From Rubrivivax sp. (GTDB lineage Bacteria; Pseudomonadota; Gammaproteobacteria; Burkholderiales; Burkholderiaceae_C): a stretch of DNA of 64,000 nucleotides. The notes beneath the pieces were generated by a model. The model did no database searches. It worked only from the letters and a program-made list of their open reading frames with translations, and was not told where the DNA came from. The DNA lies in NCBI GenBank assembly GCA_018780805.1, contig JADMJD010000074.1, positions 1-64,000 of the forward strand, in the 5' to 3' direction. This document shows, one piece after another, positions 11,468 to 22,087 of this stretch. Both the position numbers and the translations under genes were made by a program. How positions within the stretch are numbered: position 1 is the stretch's first letter; the number at the start of each line of letters is the position of its first letter.

Positions 11468-12661
11468 TCAGCTCCCGAGCACGGTTTGCGCGACGATGTT
11501 GCGTTGCACTTCGTTGCTGCCACCGTAGATGGTGGTCTTGCGCAGGTTGAAGTAGGTGGCGGCCAGCGGCGCGATGTGCGCCGCGCCCACATGCTCGCCC
11601 TGCCAGCCGGCTTCCATGGCTTCGCTGACAAAGGCCCGGCTGCAGGGGCCGCCGGCCAGCATCATCAGCTCGGCGTACCGCTGCTGGATCTCGCTGCCGC
11701 GGATCTTCAGCAGGCCGGCCACGTCCAGGCTCTGTTTGCCGCTCTTTTCGGCGCTGAGCACACGCAGCACCATCATCTCCAGCGCGACGATGTCCACCTC
11801 CAGCAGCGCGATCTGGTCGCGGAAGCGGAAGTCCTCGTACACGCCCTCGGCCTTGGCGATGCGCTTCAGGCGTTCGAGCTCGCGCTTGGCGCGGTTCACG
11901 TCGGCGATGTTGGTGCGCTCGTGCGCCAGCAGGTGTTTGGCATAGGTCCAGCCCTTGTTCTCCTGGCCGATCAGGTTCTCGGCCGGCACCTGCACGTTGT
12001 CGAACCAGACCTCGTTGACCTCGGGCTCGCCGTCCATCAGCACGATGGGGCGCACCGTGATGCCGGGGCTTTTCATGTCGATCAGCAGGAAGCTGATGCC
12101 GGTCTGCGGTTTGCCTTCGTTGCTGGTGCGCACCAGGCAGAAGATCCACTCGCCGTACTGGCCCAGTGTGGTCCAGGTCTTCTGGCCGTTGACGATGTAG
12201 TGGTCGCCCGAACTGCTGGAAACACGCTCGGCCTTGCACTTGACGGAGGCCAGGTCGCTGCCCGAGCCCGGCTCGCTGTAGCCCTGGCTCCACCAGACCT
12301 CGCCGCTGGCGATGCCGGGCAGAAACCGCTGCTGCTGTTCGGCGTTGCCGAAGGCCATGATCACCGGCGCCACCATCACCGGGCCGAAGGGCACCACCCG
12401 CGGCGCACCGGCCAGCGCACATTCTTCTTCGAACAGGTGTTTCTGGATCGCGTTCCAGCCCGGGCCACCAAACTGCTGCGGCCAGCCCCAGCCCAGCCAG
12501 CCCTTGCTGCCCAGGATGCGCGCCCAGCGCTGCATGTCTTCACGGGTCAGGCGCAGTGCGTTGTGCACCTTGTGGCTGATGTCGGGCGGCAGGTTGGCCG
12601 CCACCCATTGGCGGATCTCCGCCCGGAACGCCAGCTCTTCGGCGGTGAAATTGAGGTCCAT
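11468..12661 (-). CDS. acyl-CoA dehydrogenase (large partner)
   Basis: Acyl-CoA dehydrogenase of 397 residues starting at ATG 12661 (MDLNFTAEELAFRAEIRQWV). FAD-contact sequences such as WWSQGYSEPGSGSDLASVKC (about 122-141) and the C-terminal TTIYGGSNEVQRNIVAQ, which carries the expected catalytic Glu region, are present. It is the first gene of a leftward set with the smaller dehydrogenase and the S58 peptidase. No regulator, thiolase or hydratase is adjacent, so the pathway is not identified. Confidence 0.88.
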   Translation of the reverse strand: MDLNFTAEELAFRAEIRQWVAANLPPDISHKVHNALRLTREDMQRWARILGSKGWLGWGWPQQFGGPGWNAIQKHLFEEECALAGAPRVVPFGPVMVAPVIMAFGNAEQQQRFLPGIASGEVWWSQGYSEPGSGSDLASVKCKAERVSSSSGDHYIVNGQKTWTTLGQYGEWIFCLVRTSNEGKPQTGISFLLIDMKSPGITVRPIVLMDGEPEVNEVWFDNVQVPAENLIGQENKGWTYAKHLLAHERTNIADVNRAKRELERLKRIAKAEGVYEDFRFRDQIALLEVDIVALEMMVLRVLSAEKSGKQSLDVAGLLKIRGSEIQQRYAELMMLAGGPCSRAFVSEAMEAGWQGEHVGAAHIAPLAATYFNLRKTTIYGGSNEVQRNIVAQTVLGS

Positions 12662-12758
12662 GCGTGGTCTCCGGCAAGCAACTTGCCGTTTTAGCACGAC
12701 CGTTCGATTCCCCGCTGTCCGGGCGGTGACAAATGCGAGCGCCCGGCGGCTCAGGCGC

Positions 12759-13073
12759 TCAGCCCACCAGCCGCACCAGCGCGCGCTCCCAGAGCTTGCG
12801 GCTGCGCCACTGCGCCCAGGCGCGGTCGGCAAAGGCGCGGCCGCGGGGGGAGATGCGGTAGTAGCGCACGCCGGGGAAACCGTCCGGGTTGGCCACCTCA
12901 TCGACCAGGCCGTAGTTCAGCAGCGTGTCGGCCGAGTGGTGCACGATGCCGCCGCCAATGGCCTTGGTGTTGGCACCGTCGCCCAGGTGCACCATCAGGT
13001 GGCCGCGCTGCAGCAGGTGCAAGGCGTCGATGAACTCGGCGCGGTCGGGGATCAGGGGCGCGGGCTGGGCCAT
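12759..13073 (-). CDS. small conserved protein, possible winged-helix fold
   Basis: A 104-residue protein from ATG 13073 (MAQPAPLIPDRAEFIDALHL), chosen because GGAG lies 7 bases upstream. I do not recognise the family firmly. The central part (HLLQRGHLMVHLGDGANTKA, then a LLNYGLVDEV helix and a GVRYYRISPRGRAFADRAW strand-turn-helix) looks like a small winged-helix domain as in transcription factors or effector-binding proteins. The neighbours are monocistronic housekeeping genes and give no function. Confidence 0.6.
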   Translation of the reverse strand: MAQPAPLIPDRAEFIDALHLLQRGHLMVHLGDGANTKAIGGGIVHHSADTLLNYGLVDEVANPDGFPGVRYYRISPRGRAFADRAWAQWRSRKLWERALVRLVG

Positions 13074-13184
13074 CGGGGTCTCCACGGCGTGGGGTTCGAT
13101 GGCCTCAGTGTGCGGCGAAGTCACGCGCAACGCGGCCGGAAATCAGCGGGCAAGCCCCCGCATTTCTGCGCCGGGAAGCGGCCG

Positions 13185-13826
13185 TCAGCGCAGTTCCAGC
13201 CGCATCACGTCGTTGTCGCGCTGCATCTGGAAGCGCGACAGGAAGCTGTTGCCCAGCAGCACAAAGGGCATCTCGGTGGGCATCACCACGGCCTGCACAT
13301 TGGCCAGCGTGACCTCGCCCACGGTGACGGCGCTCAGGGTCAGCGCATGGCCGGCCACGGTGCCGCCGGCGGTTTGCATCAGCACGCGTTGGGCGCCGCT
13401 GATGTCCAGGCCGACACGTTGTGCATCGCCGCGACCCAGTGCGATGGTGGTGGCGCCGGTGTCGACCATGAAACGCACCGCGCGCCCGTTGATGCTGCCA
13501 CCGGCCATGAAGTGCCCGCCCGGGCCCACCGGCAGCACGATGCTGCGGCCGACCACCGGCCCGCCCCCGGCGCCTACACGTGCCGGGGCACCGCCCACGC
13601 TCAGCGTGCTGACGCGGCCGCCCCACTCCACCTGGGCCTGGCCGTCTTGCAGCGACCGCAGCGTGACACCACCACGGCTTTCACCGACCGCCAGCGTGAC
13701 GGTCTGGCCGTCGATTAGCAGCAAGGCCTTGCGCCCCATCTGGCCGGCGAGTTGTACCGACTGCGCCAGCGCCCACACAGGCAGCAACGCGACCGCAGCG
13801 CCCAGCAGGATCGGCCGGCGCTGCAT
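13185..13826 (-). CDS. secreted or periplasmic retropepsin-like aspartic protease
   Basis: A 213-residue protein with a signal peptide (1-21, cleavage after ALA) and a C-terminal single-chain retropepsin domain of the clan AA/TIGR02281 type. The catalytic motif VDTGAT is at 121-126 with Asp122. VLLGNSFLSRF near 189-199 is the conserved flap-following block. Such proteases act as dimers in the periplasm; substrates are unknown. It is 7 bp upstream of the start of murB's opposite-strand neighbour yajQ's stop, so yajQ and this gene are probably one leftward transcript. Confidence 0.85.
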   Translation of the reverse strand: MQRRPILLGAAVALLPVWALAQSVQLAGQMGRKALLLIDGQTVTLAVGESRGGVTLRSLQDGQAQVEWGGRVSTLSVGGAPARVGAGGGPVVGRSIVLPVGPGGHFMAGGSINGRAVRFMVDTGATTIALGRGDAQRVGLDISGAQRVLMQTAGGTVAGHALTLSAVTVGEVTLANVQAVVMPTEMPFVLLGNSFLSRFQMQRDNDVMRLELR

Positions 13827-13833
13827 GGGCGGC

Positions 13834-14334
13834 TCAGTCGCGGAAGTTGTTGAAGGTCAAAGGCAGCTCGATCTCCTTGCGCAGCAGCGCCATCGCGGCC
13901 TGCAGGTCGTCGCGTTTGGCGCCGCTGACCCGCACCGCATCACCCTGGATCGCGCCCTGCACCTTGAGTTTGCTGCCCTTCAGCGCGGCCTGGATCTTCT
14001 TGGCGCTTTCGGCGTCCAGCCCGGCCTTCACCGGTACGGCCTGTTTGAGTTTGTCGCCGCCCAGCTTCTGCGGCTTGCCGCTCAGATCGAGGAAGCGGAT
14101 GTCGACGTTGCGTTTGCTGAGCCGGCCCACCAGAACGTCCTGCACCTGCTGGAGCTGGAAATCGCTGTCGCCGTAGAGCGTGATCTCGCGCTCCTTGGCG
14201 CTTTTTTCGTTCAGCTCGACCTTGGCGCTGGAGCCCTTGAAATCAAAGCGCGTGCCGATCTCCTTCATGGTCTGGTCGACGGCATTGCGCACTTCCACCA
14301 GGTCGGGTTCAAGCACGGTGTCGAAGCTGGGCAT
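13834..14334 (-). CDS. yajQ: YajQ-family nucleotide-binding protein
   Basis: Small cytoplasmic protein of the YajQ/DUF520 family, some members of which bind cyclic di-GMP and modulate transcription factors. It is 166 residues starting at ATG 14334 ([20 protein letters not shown]); an ATG three codons earlier is less family-like. The whole conserved length is present, including [15 protein letters not shown] and the C-terminal [10 protein letters not shown]. It is divergent from murB with a 47-bp gap and upstream of the retropepsin gene. Confidence 0.93.
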   Translation of the reverse strand: MPSFDTVLEPDLVEVRNAVDQTMKEIGTRFDFKGSSAKVELNEKSAKEREITLYGDSDFQLQQVQDVLVGRLSKRNVDIRFLDLSGKPQKLGGDKLKQAVPVKAGLDAESAKKIQAALKGSKLKVQGAIQGDAVRVSGAKRDDLQAAMALLRKEIELPLTFNNFRD

Positions 14335-14381
14335 GGGAAACACTCGGGATCAGGCAGCGGGCCACCATTCTGCCAGTGAGC

Positions 14382-15417
14382 ATGGACCAGAATCGTGGCA
14401 TGTCCCCCGCCCTTGCGATCGAACACCAGGTCAACCTGGCCCCCATGAACACCTTCGGGCTGCCCGCGACGGCGTGGCGCCTGGTCCGCATCCGCAGCGA
14501 GGCCGATGTGCAGGCGCTGCTGCAGCACCCCGAGCTGGGGCGCCTGCCGCGGCTGGTGATCGGTGGTGGCAGCAACCTGGTCTTCAGCCGCGACCCGGAC
14601 GGTGTGGTGCTCAAGGTGGAGGTGCCGGGCCTGCGCCTGGCGGAAAGTCGGCCGGACGCCTGGATCATCGAAGCCGGCGCGGGCGAATCCTGGCATGGCC
14701 TGGTGGCCTGGAGCCTGGCCCAGGGCCACCTTGGGCTGGAGAACCTGGCGCTGATCCCCGGCACCGTGGGCGCGGCGCCGGTGCAGAACATCGGCGCGTA
14801 TGGCGTGGAGTTGCAGGACCGCTTCGAATCGCTGGACGCGATCGACCTGGCCACCGGCCGCCCCGTGGTGATGGACCACGCAGCCTGCCGCTTTGGCTAC
14901 CGCGACAGTGTCTTCAAGCAGGCGGCGGCGGGGCACTTGCTGATCCTGCGCGTGCGTTTCCGGCTGCCGCGCCCCTGGCGGCCGGTGCTGGGTTACCTGG
15001 ACCTGGAACGCAAGATGGCCGAGACCGGCAACACGCGCCCGGATGCCAACACGCTGTTCGACTGGGTGGTGGGCATCCGCCGCGCCAAGCTGCCGGACCC
15101 GGCCGTGATCGGCAACGCCGGCAGCTTCTTCAAGAACCCGGTGGTCACAGCGGAGCAGTGCCGCGACATCATCGCCCGCGACCCGAACGTGGTGCATTAC
15201 CTGCTGGACGACGGCAGCTTCAAGCTGGCCGCCGGCTGGCTGATCGACGCCTGCGGCTGGAAGGGCAAGACCGTGGGCGACGCCGCGGTCTACGACAAGC
15301 AGGCCCTGGTGCTGGTGAACCGCGGCGCCGCCACCGGCGCGCAGGTGCTGACACTGGCGCGGGCGATCCAGGAGAGTGTCTACGGGCGGTTCGGGATCCG
15401 GCTGGAGGCGGAGCCGG

Positions 15418-15428
<11 letters not shown>
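14382..15428 (+). CDS. murB: UDP-N-acetylenolpyruvoylglucosamine reductase
   Basis: FAD- and NADPH-dependent reductase that makes UDP-N-acetylmuramate for peptidoglycan. The long (type I) form has 348 residues from ATG 14382; GTG 14376 and ATG 14400 are alternatives. NTFGLPATA (about 24) and IGGGSNLVFSRD (about 61-72) belong to the FAD-binding domain. IPGTVGAAPVQNIGAYG and GNAGSFFKNP, with the catalytic serine, are the later motifs. Its stop overlaps the end of the convergent kinase gene by 11 bp. Confidence 0.95.
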
Positions 15429-17630
<2,202 letters not shown>

Positions 17631-17634
<4 letters not shown>

Positions 17635-18149
17635 AGCACCTCGATGGTCCGCAACTGCCAGGCCGAGCGGGCGTAGTACAGCGCGCTGCGCAGTTCGGGG
17701 TGGTCGTCGAAGGGGTAGATCAGGAACAGCGGGCCCTTGTCGCGAACGGCCATGGGCTGGCCGTCCAGCAAGCGGGCCAGGATCAGGTCGTGCCGCTGGG
17801 CATCGTCCCAGGGCAGGTCGACGCGGTAATCGTTCAGCGCACCGGCGCGCAGCACCGTGCCCTGGGCGCCGGCTGCCGACAGCACGTCGCGCAGCAGCGG
17901 CCCGCTGAAGCGCCGCGGGCCGGCGTACCAGGGCGTGCGGGTGGAAAAACTGGTCTGGGGCAGGGCCTCCAGCATCGGCATGTCGAACTGCGCGGTGCCG
18001 CCAGCGTTTGGCTGGCGAACGCGGCCACTGAGCACCAGCACCACGGGGCCACGCGCGGGGTCCAGGGCCGATGCAGGGCCGGCCGCCGAGCAGGCCAGGC
18101 CGGCCAGCGCATGCAGGCACCGGCGGCGCGTGAGGAGGGGCGCATTCAC
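17631..18149 (-). CDS. periplasmic sulfite-oxidase-fold (molybdopterin-like) protein
   Basis: A 172-residue exported protein from GTG 18149, with a signal sequence LTRRRCLHALAGLACSAAG that has an arginine-rich, possibly Tat-type start. The mature part resembles the SUOX/YedY molybdopterin-binding fold: VLVLSGRV, then FSGPLLRDVLSAAG, then LNDYRVDLPWDD, then DKGPLFLIYPFD. No cysteine remains after the signal, so the usual molybdenum-ligating Cys is missing. It is translationally coupled to the hybrid kinase and could be its extracytoplasmic ligand-binding partner. TACAAT at 18161-18156 sits just upstream of the start codon. Confidence 0.72.
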
Positions 18150-18215
18150 ACCAGGATTGTAGGTTCGCGCCTTTTTGTCGAACCGGGCACAGGCCCTGCT
18201 AAGCTGGTGTGCATC

Positions 18216-19943
18216 ATGGAGCACAGCGCCACCCGACCCTCCGCCTATCCGGCGAATGCCTTGCCGCCCGGCACGCGGCTGGGTGAATTCGAGGTGCTGG
18301 ACCTGCTGGGGGTGGGGGGCTTCGGCATCGTCTACCTGGCCATGGACCATGCGCTGGAGCGCGAGGTGGCGGTCAAGGAGTACATGCCGGCGATGCTGGC
18401 CGGGCGCACCGAAACCCTGCATGTGTCGCTGCGCTCGCAGTCCGACGCCGAGACCTTTGCGCTGGGCCGCAGCTCATTTGTCAACGAGGCCAAGCTGCTG
18501 GCGCGGTTTGACCATCCGTCGCTGGTCAAGGTCTACCGCTTCTGGGAGGCCAACGACACGGCCTACATGGCGATGCCGCTGTACCGCGGGCAGACCTTGA
18601 AGGCCGTGTGCGCCGCCATGCCCCAGCCGCCGGACGAGGCCTGGTTGCGCGGCCTGCTGGCGCCCTTGCTCAGCGCGCTGGAAACCCTGCACGCCGCGGC
18701 CGTGTTCCACCGCGACATTGCGCCCGACAACATCCTGATCGAGCCCAACGGCCGCCCCGTGCTGCTGGATTTTGGCGCGGCGCGTCGCGTGATCGGCGAC
18801 AAGAGCCAGAACCTGACCGCGATCCTGAAGCCGCAGTACGCGCCCATCGAGCAGTACGCCGACGTCGCCGGCGCGCGCCAGGGGCCCTGGACCGATCTGT
18901 ACGCGCTGGGCGCGACGCTGCACTTTGCGCTGGTGGGCGTGCCGCCCACGCCGGCCACCGCACGCAGCCTGTTTGACGACCTGCAGCCCCTGTCTCAACG
19001 CGGCCTGGCCGGTTGCAGCGAACATTTTCTGCACGCCATCGACTGGATGCTGGCCATGCGCCCCGGGGACCGGCCGCAGAGCGTGGCAGCCCTGCGCCAG
19101 GTGCTGGAGGGTGGTGCCGAGCCACCTGCGCCCGTGCCATTGCCGCCGGCCCCGCCACCCAGTTGGCAAAGCACCGTGGTGCAGGCGAGTCAGCGCACGG
19201 TTGCACCTGTCCAGGCCGACGACGATGCCACCGTGGTGGAGCGGCCGGCGGCCGCTCCCGTGATGGCGCCACCAGTCGCGCCTGTGCCGCCGTTGCCTGT
19301 GCCGCCCTTGCCGGCGGCTTCGCCACCCGCCGACTGGGCGGGCGATCGCGGCGCGCGCCGCCTGGGTCCGGCACTGGCGGTGCTGGCGCTGGTGGGCGCT
19401 GCCGCCGCGTGGTGGTTCTGGCCGGGACGCGCTGTGCCGCAGCCTGCACCGGCGCCGCCGTTGGCTGCGTCGGTGCCGGGTTCGATGCCTGCGGCCAGCG
19501 CCAACCCGGGCGCCGGGGCGGCGGCGGTCGCCACACCGCGGGCGCCAGGCCTTGCCGGCGGCGTGGTGGCGCGCGGCGGCAACCCGGTCATCGCCGATTC
19601 CCCCAAGCAGCCTGCCACGGCCCGGCCATCCGGCCCTGCGGCGGTGCCGGTGGCGCCGCCGCCGCGCCTGCCGGAGCCGCTGCCGGCGGCGCCGGTGGTG
19701 CCTGCGCCGGTGGCCAGCGTGCCCGCGGGCGTTCCCCCGTCAGCCACCGCGGTGGCCGCGGCGGCGCGGCCCGCGGCGGGGGCCGCGCCGCCGCTGTCCG
19801 ACGACCCCAGCGCGATCTGCGGCAAACGTGTGCTGCTGGCGCAGTTTGTCTGCATGGAGCGCGAATGCCGCTCCGACGCCCTGCGGGACCACCCGGCCTG
19901 CCGCACATGGTACCGCCAGAACCCCAACGCCCAGCAGCCTTGA
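18216..19943 (+). CDS. membrane-anchored Ser/Thr protein kinase
   Basis: Hanks-type kinase of 575 residues. The kinase domain spans about 20-275, with glycine loop GVGGFGIVY, Lys in VAVKEYM, catalytic FHRDIAPDNILI and LDFGAAR. A Pro/Ala-rich linker holds one transmembrane helix (about 385-403). The exported tail (~170 residues) is low-complexity Pro/Ala/Val and ends in a compact cysteine-rich block with ICGKRVLLAQFVCMEREC and a further Cys. An extended -10 (TGC-TAAGCT, 18197-18205) lies 10 bp before the ATG. The divergent gene is the sulfite-oxidase-fold protein. Substrates are unknown. Confidence 0.9.
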   Translation: MEHSATRPSAYPANALPPGTRLGEFEVLDLLGVGGFGIVYLAMDHALEREVAVKEYMPAMLAGRTETLHVSLRSQSDAETFALGRSSFVNEAKLLARFDHPSLVKVYRFWEANDTAYMAMPLYRGQTLKAVCAAMPQPPDEAWLRGLLAPLLSALETLHAAAVFHRDIAPDNILIEPNGRPVLLDFGAARRVIGDKSQNLTAILKPQYAPIEQYADVAGARQGPWTDLYALGATLHFALVGVPPTPATARSLFDDLQPLSQRGLAGCSEHFLHAIDWMLAMRPGDRPQSVAALRQVLEGGAEPPAPVPLPPAPPPSWQSTVVQASQRTVAPVQADDDATVVERPAAAPVMAPPVAPVPPLPVPPLPAASPPADWAGDRGARRLGPALAVLALVGAAAAWWFWPGRAVPQPAPAPPLAASVPGSMPAASANPGAGAAAVATPRAPGLAGGVVARGGNPVIADSPKQPATARPSGPAAVPVAPPPRLPEPLPAAPVVPAPVASVPAGVPPSATAVAAAARPAAGAAPPLSDDPSAICGKRVLLAQFVCMERECRSDALRDHPACRTWYRQNPNAQQP

Positions 19944-19966
19944 CCCGGCCTCCGGCCTGATCCGCC

Positions 19967-21667
19967 ATGACAGACGCGAACCTGGCCCCCCCTCTGCCGG
20001 CCCCCCATCTGGCCCATTGGCCGCGGCGCCTGCCCCGCACGCTCAGCGTGCCGGCCACCACGCTGTGGTTCAACCTGCAGGTCAGCGCCGCGCGGTTTCC
20101 GGACAAGGCCGCGTACCGGTTCTTCGGCCGTGACCTGACGTACGTCGAGCTGCACGCCCAGGCCGAGGCCGGGGCCGGCTGGCTGCAGGCCGCCGGCCTG
20201 GCGCCGGGCGGGCGTGTGCTGCTGTTCATGCAGAACAGCCCGCAGTGGGCTGTGGCGTTCTACGCCATCCTGCGTGCCGGGGGCGTGGTGGTGCCGGTGA
20301 ACCCGATGAACAAGGCCGACGAGTTCGGCCACTACATCACCGACCCGCAGGCCCGCTTCGCCATCACCAGCAGCGACCTCGCTGCCACCGTGCGTGCGGC
20401 CGATGAGCGCCTGCCGGCCGCGCAGCGCCTGCAGGGCCTGCTGGTCACGCGGCTGGCCGACGCCATGCCCGACACGCTGCTGCCGGAAGAAGCCCCGGCC
20501 GCTGCCATCCTGGCCTGGCTGTGCGACGACACGGCGCTGCCCACCGGTGCCACGGCCTGGGCCGATGCGCTGGCCGCCGGTCACCAACCGACCGCGCTGA
20601 CGGCCGGCCCGGACGATCTGGCGGTGCTGCCCTACACCTCGGGCACCACCGGCCTGCCCAAGGGCTGCATGCACACGCACCGCACGCTGATGGCCAACGC
20701 CGTGGGCGGGCAGTGGAGCCACGCCGGCCCCGAGACCGTCAGCCTGGCCGTGGTGCCAATGTTCCACATCACCGGCCTGGTCTACAGCGTGCTGGCCAAC
20801 GTCTACGCCGGCGCCACCGCGGTGCTGCTGCCACGCTGGGACCGCGAACTGGCCGCACGCCTGATCGCGCGCCACCGCGTCTCGCACTGGACCTGCATCC
20901 CGACCATGATCGTCGACCTGCTGGCCAGCCCGAACCTGGCGCAGTTCGACCTCTCCAGCCTGCGCAACCTGTCGGGTGGTGGTGCGGCCATGCCGCAGGC
21001 TGTGGCCGAACGCCTGCGGGACCGTTTCGGCCTCACCTTTGCCGAAGGTTATGGGCTGACGGAAACCGCCGCCCCTTCGCACGCCAACCCGCCCGAACGG
21101 GCCAAGCTGCAGTGCCTGGGCATGCCGATCTTCGGCGTCGACAGCCGCATCGTCGACCCCGAGACGCTGCAGGAATTGCCCGACGGCGAAACCGGCGAGA
21201 TCGTCACCGCCGGGCCGATGCTGTTCCAGGCTTACTGGGGCCACCCGGAGGCGACGAAGGCCGCGTTCATCGAGATCGGCGGGAAACGTTTTTTCCGCAC
21301 CGGCGACCTGGGCCGGCGCGACGACGAAGGCTACTTCTTCCTCACCGACCGCCTGAAACGCATGATCAACGCCAGCGGCTTCAAGGTCTGGCCCAGCGAG
21401 GTGGAACTGCTGCTGTACCAGTGCCCGGCGGTGCAGGAGGCCTGCATCATTGCCGCGAAGGACGCCTACCGTGGCGAGACCGTGAAGGCCGTCGTGGTGC
21501 TGCGCCCCGAAGCGCGTGGCCGCACCGCCGACGAAGACATCATCGCCTGGGCCCGTGAGCACATGGCGGCCTACAAGGTGCCGCGCCAGGTGCAGTTCGT
21601 CGATGCGTTGCCCAAGAGCGGCTCGGGCAAGGTCATGTGGCGGCTGCTGCAAGATCTGGAAGTTTGA
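19967..21667 (+). CDS. AMP-forming fatty-acyl-CoA synthetase/ligase
   Basis: Adenylate-forming enzyme of 566 residues that activates a carboxylic acid with ATP and CoA. Motif A3 TSGTTGLPKGCMHTH lies near 224, the A5 YGLTETAAPSH block near 363, GDLGRRDDEGYFF near 446, and the C-terminal lysine in LPKSGSGKVMWRLL. The family resembles long-chain and 3-methylmercaptopropionyl-type ligases; the substrate is uncertain. It lies 23 bp downstream of the kinase gene, so readthrough is possible. A hairpin follows it. Confidence 0.88.
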   Translation: MTDANLAPPLPAPHLAHWPRRLPRTLSVPATTLWFNLQVSAARFPDKAAYRFFGRDLTYVELHAQAEAGAGWLQAAGLAPGGRVLLFMQNSPQWAVAFYAILRAGGVVVPVNPMNKADEFGHYITDPQARFAITSSDLAATVRAADERLPAAQRLQGLLVTRLADAMPDTLLPEEAPAAAILAWLCDDTALPTGATAWADALAAGHQPTALTAGPDDLAVLPYTSGTTGLPKGCMHTHRTLMANAVGGQWSHAGPETVSLAVVPMFHITGLVYSVLANVYAGATAVLLPRWDRELAARLIARHRVSHWTCIPTMIVDLLASPNLAQFDLSSLRNLSGGGAAMPQAVAERLRDRFGLTFAEGYGLTETAAPSHANPPERAKLQCLGMPIFGVDSRIVDPETLQELPDGETGEIVTAGPMLFQAYWGHPEATKAAFIEIGGKRFFRTGDLGRRDDEGYFFLTDRLKRMINASGFKVWPSEVELLLYQCPAVQEACIIAAKDAYRGETVKAVVVLRPEARGRTADEDIIAWAREHMAAYKVPRQVQFVDALPKSGSGKVMWRLLQDLEV

Positions 21668-21670
21668 CCT

Positions 21671-21687
21671 GACGCAAAGCTTGCGTC
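21671..21687 (+). terminator. hairpin after the acyl-CoA ligase gene
   Basis: A perfect 7-bp stem GACGCAA/TTGCGTC (21671-21677 with 21681-21687) with a 3-base loop starts three bases after the ligase stop. There is no T-run after it. It may be a weak terminator before the sulfide dehydrogenase genes. The rest of the gap to 21776 shows nothing firm. Confidence 0.45.
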
Positions 21688-21776
21688 TGCGGTGATGGCC
21701 GGCTTCAGCCGGGCTTCAGGTGGCGCCCTCAACGTGGGTATGCGGGCCGGTCCGGCCCCTGCCCAGGAGACGCCCC

Positions 21777-22076
21777 ATGCCCCAACTTCGAGTCCTTGTC
21801 GCCAGCGCACTGCTGTGCGCGGCCGCGGCCAGCACCGCCCAGGTCACCATCCCGAACGGCCGCCTGCTGGCCAGCAACTGCTTCCAGTGCCACGGCACCA
21901 ATGGCAAGGGGCCGGGTTTCGACCGCCTGTCGGACAAGTCGGCCAACGAGCTCTACCGTGAGCTCAAGGAGTACCAGGCGGGCGAAGAAGGCGAGGGCCT
22001 GATGGCCAAACACGCCTGGGGTTACACCGACGTGCAGCTGCGCGCCTTGTCGCAATACCTGGCGCGTCAGCGCTGA
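21777..22076 (+). CDS. fccA: monoheme c-type cytochrome, sulfide dehydrogenase subunit
   Basis: Exported class I cytochrome c of 99 residues from ATG 21777. The signal peptide is 1-21 (ASTAQ). The heme site is NCFQCHG with Cys35, Cys38 and His39; Met76 in GLMAKH is the likely sixth ligand. It lies 11 bp upstream of a flavocytochrome c flavoprotein gene and should be its electron acceptor in the periplasm. It has one heme, unlike the diheme subunit of Allochromatium vinosum; monoheme versions exist in other bacteria. The symbol follows context. Confidence 0.82.
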   Translation: MPQLRVLVASALLCAAAASTAQVTIPNGRLLASNCFQCHGTNGKGPGFDRLSDKSANELYRELKEYQAGEEGEGLMAKHAWGYTDVQLRALSQYLARQR

Positions 22077-22087
22077 AAGGGGCCACC

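Noticed and set aside
9419-12694. 1,091-residue open frame opposite the peptidase and the acyl-CoA dehydrogenases
   Set aside because: It spans three genes with good motifs on the other strand and shows no recognisable domain.
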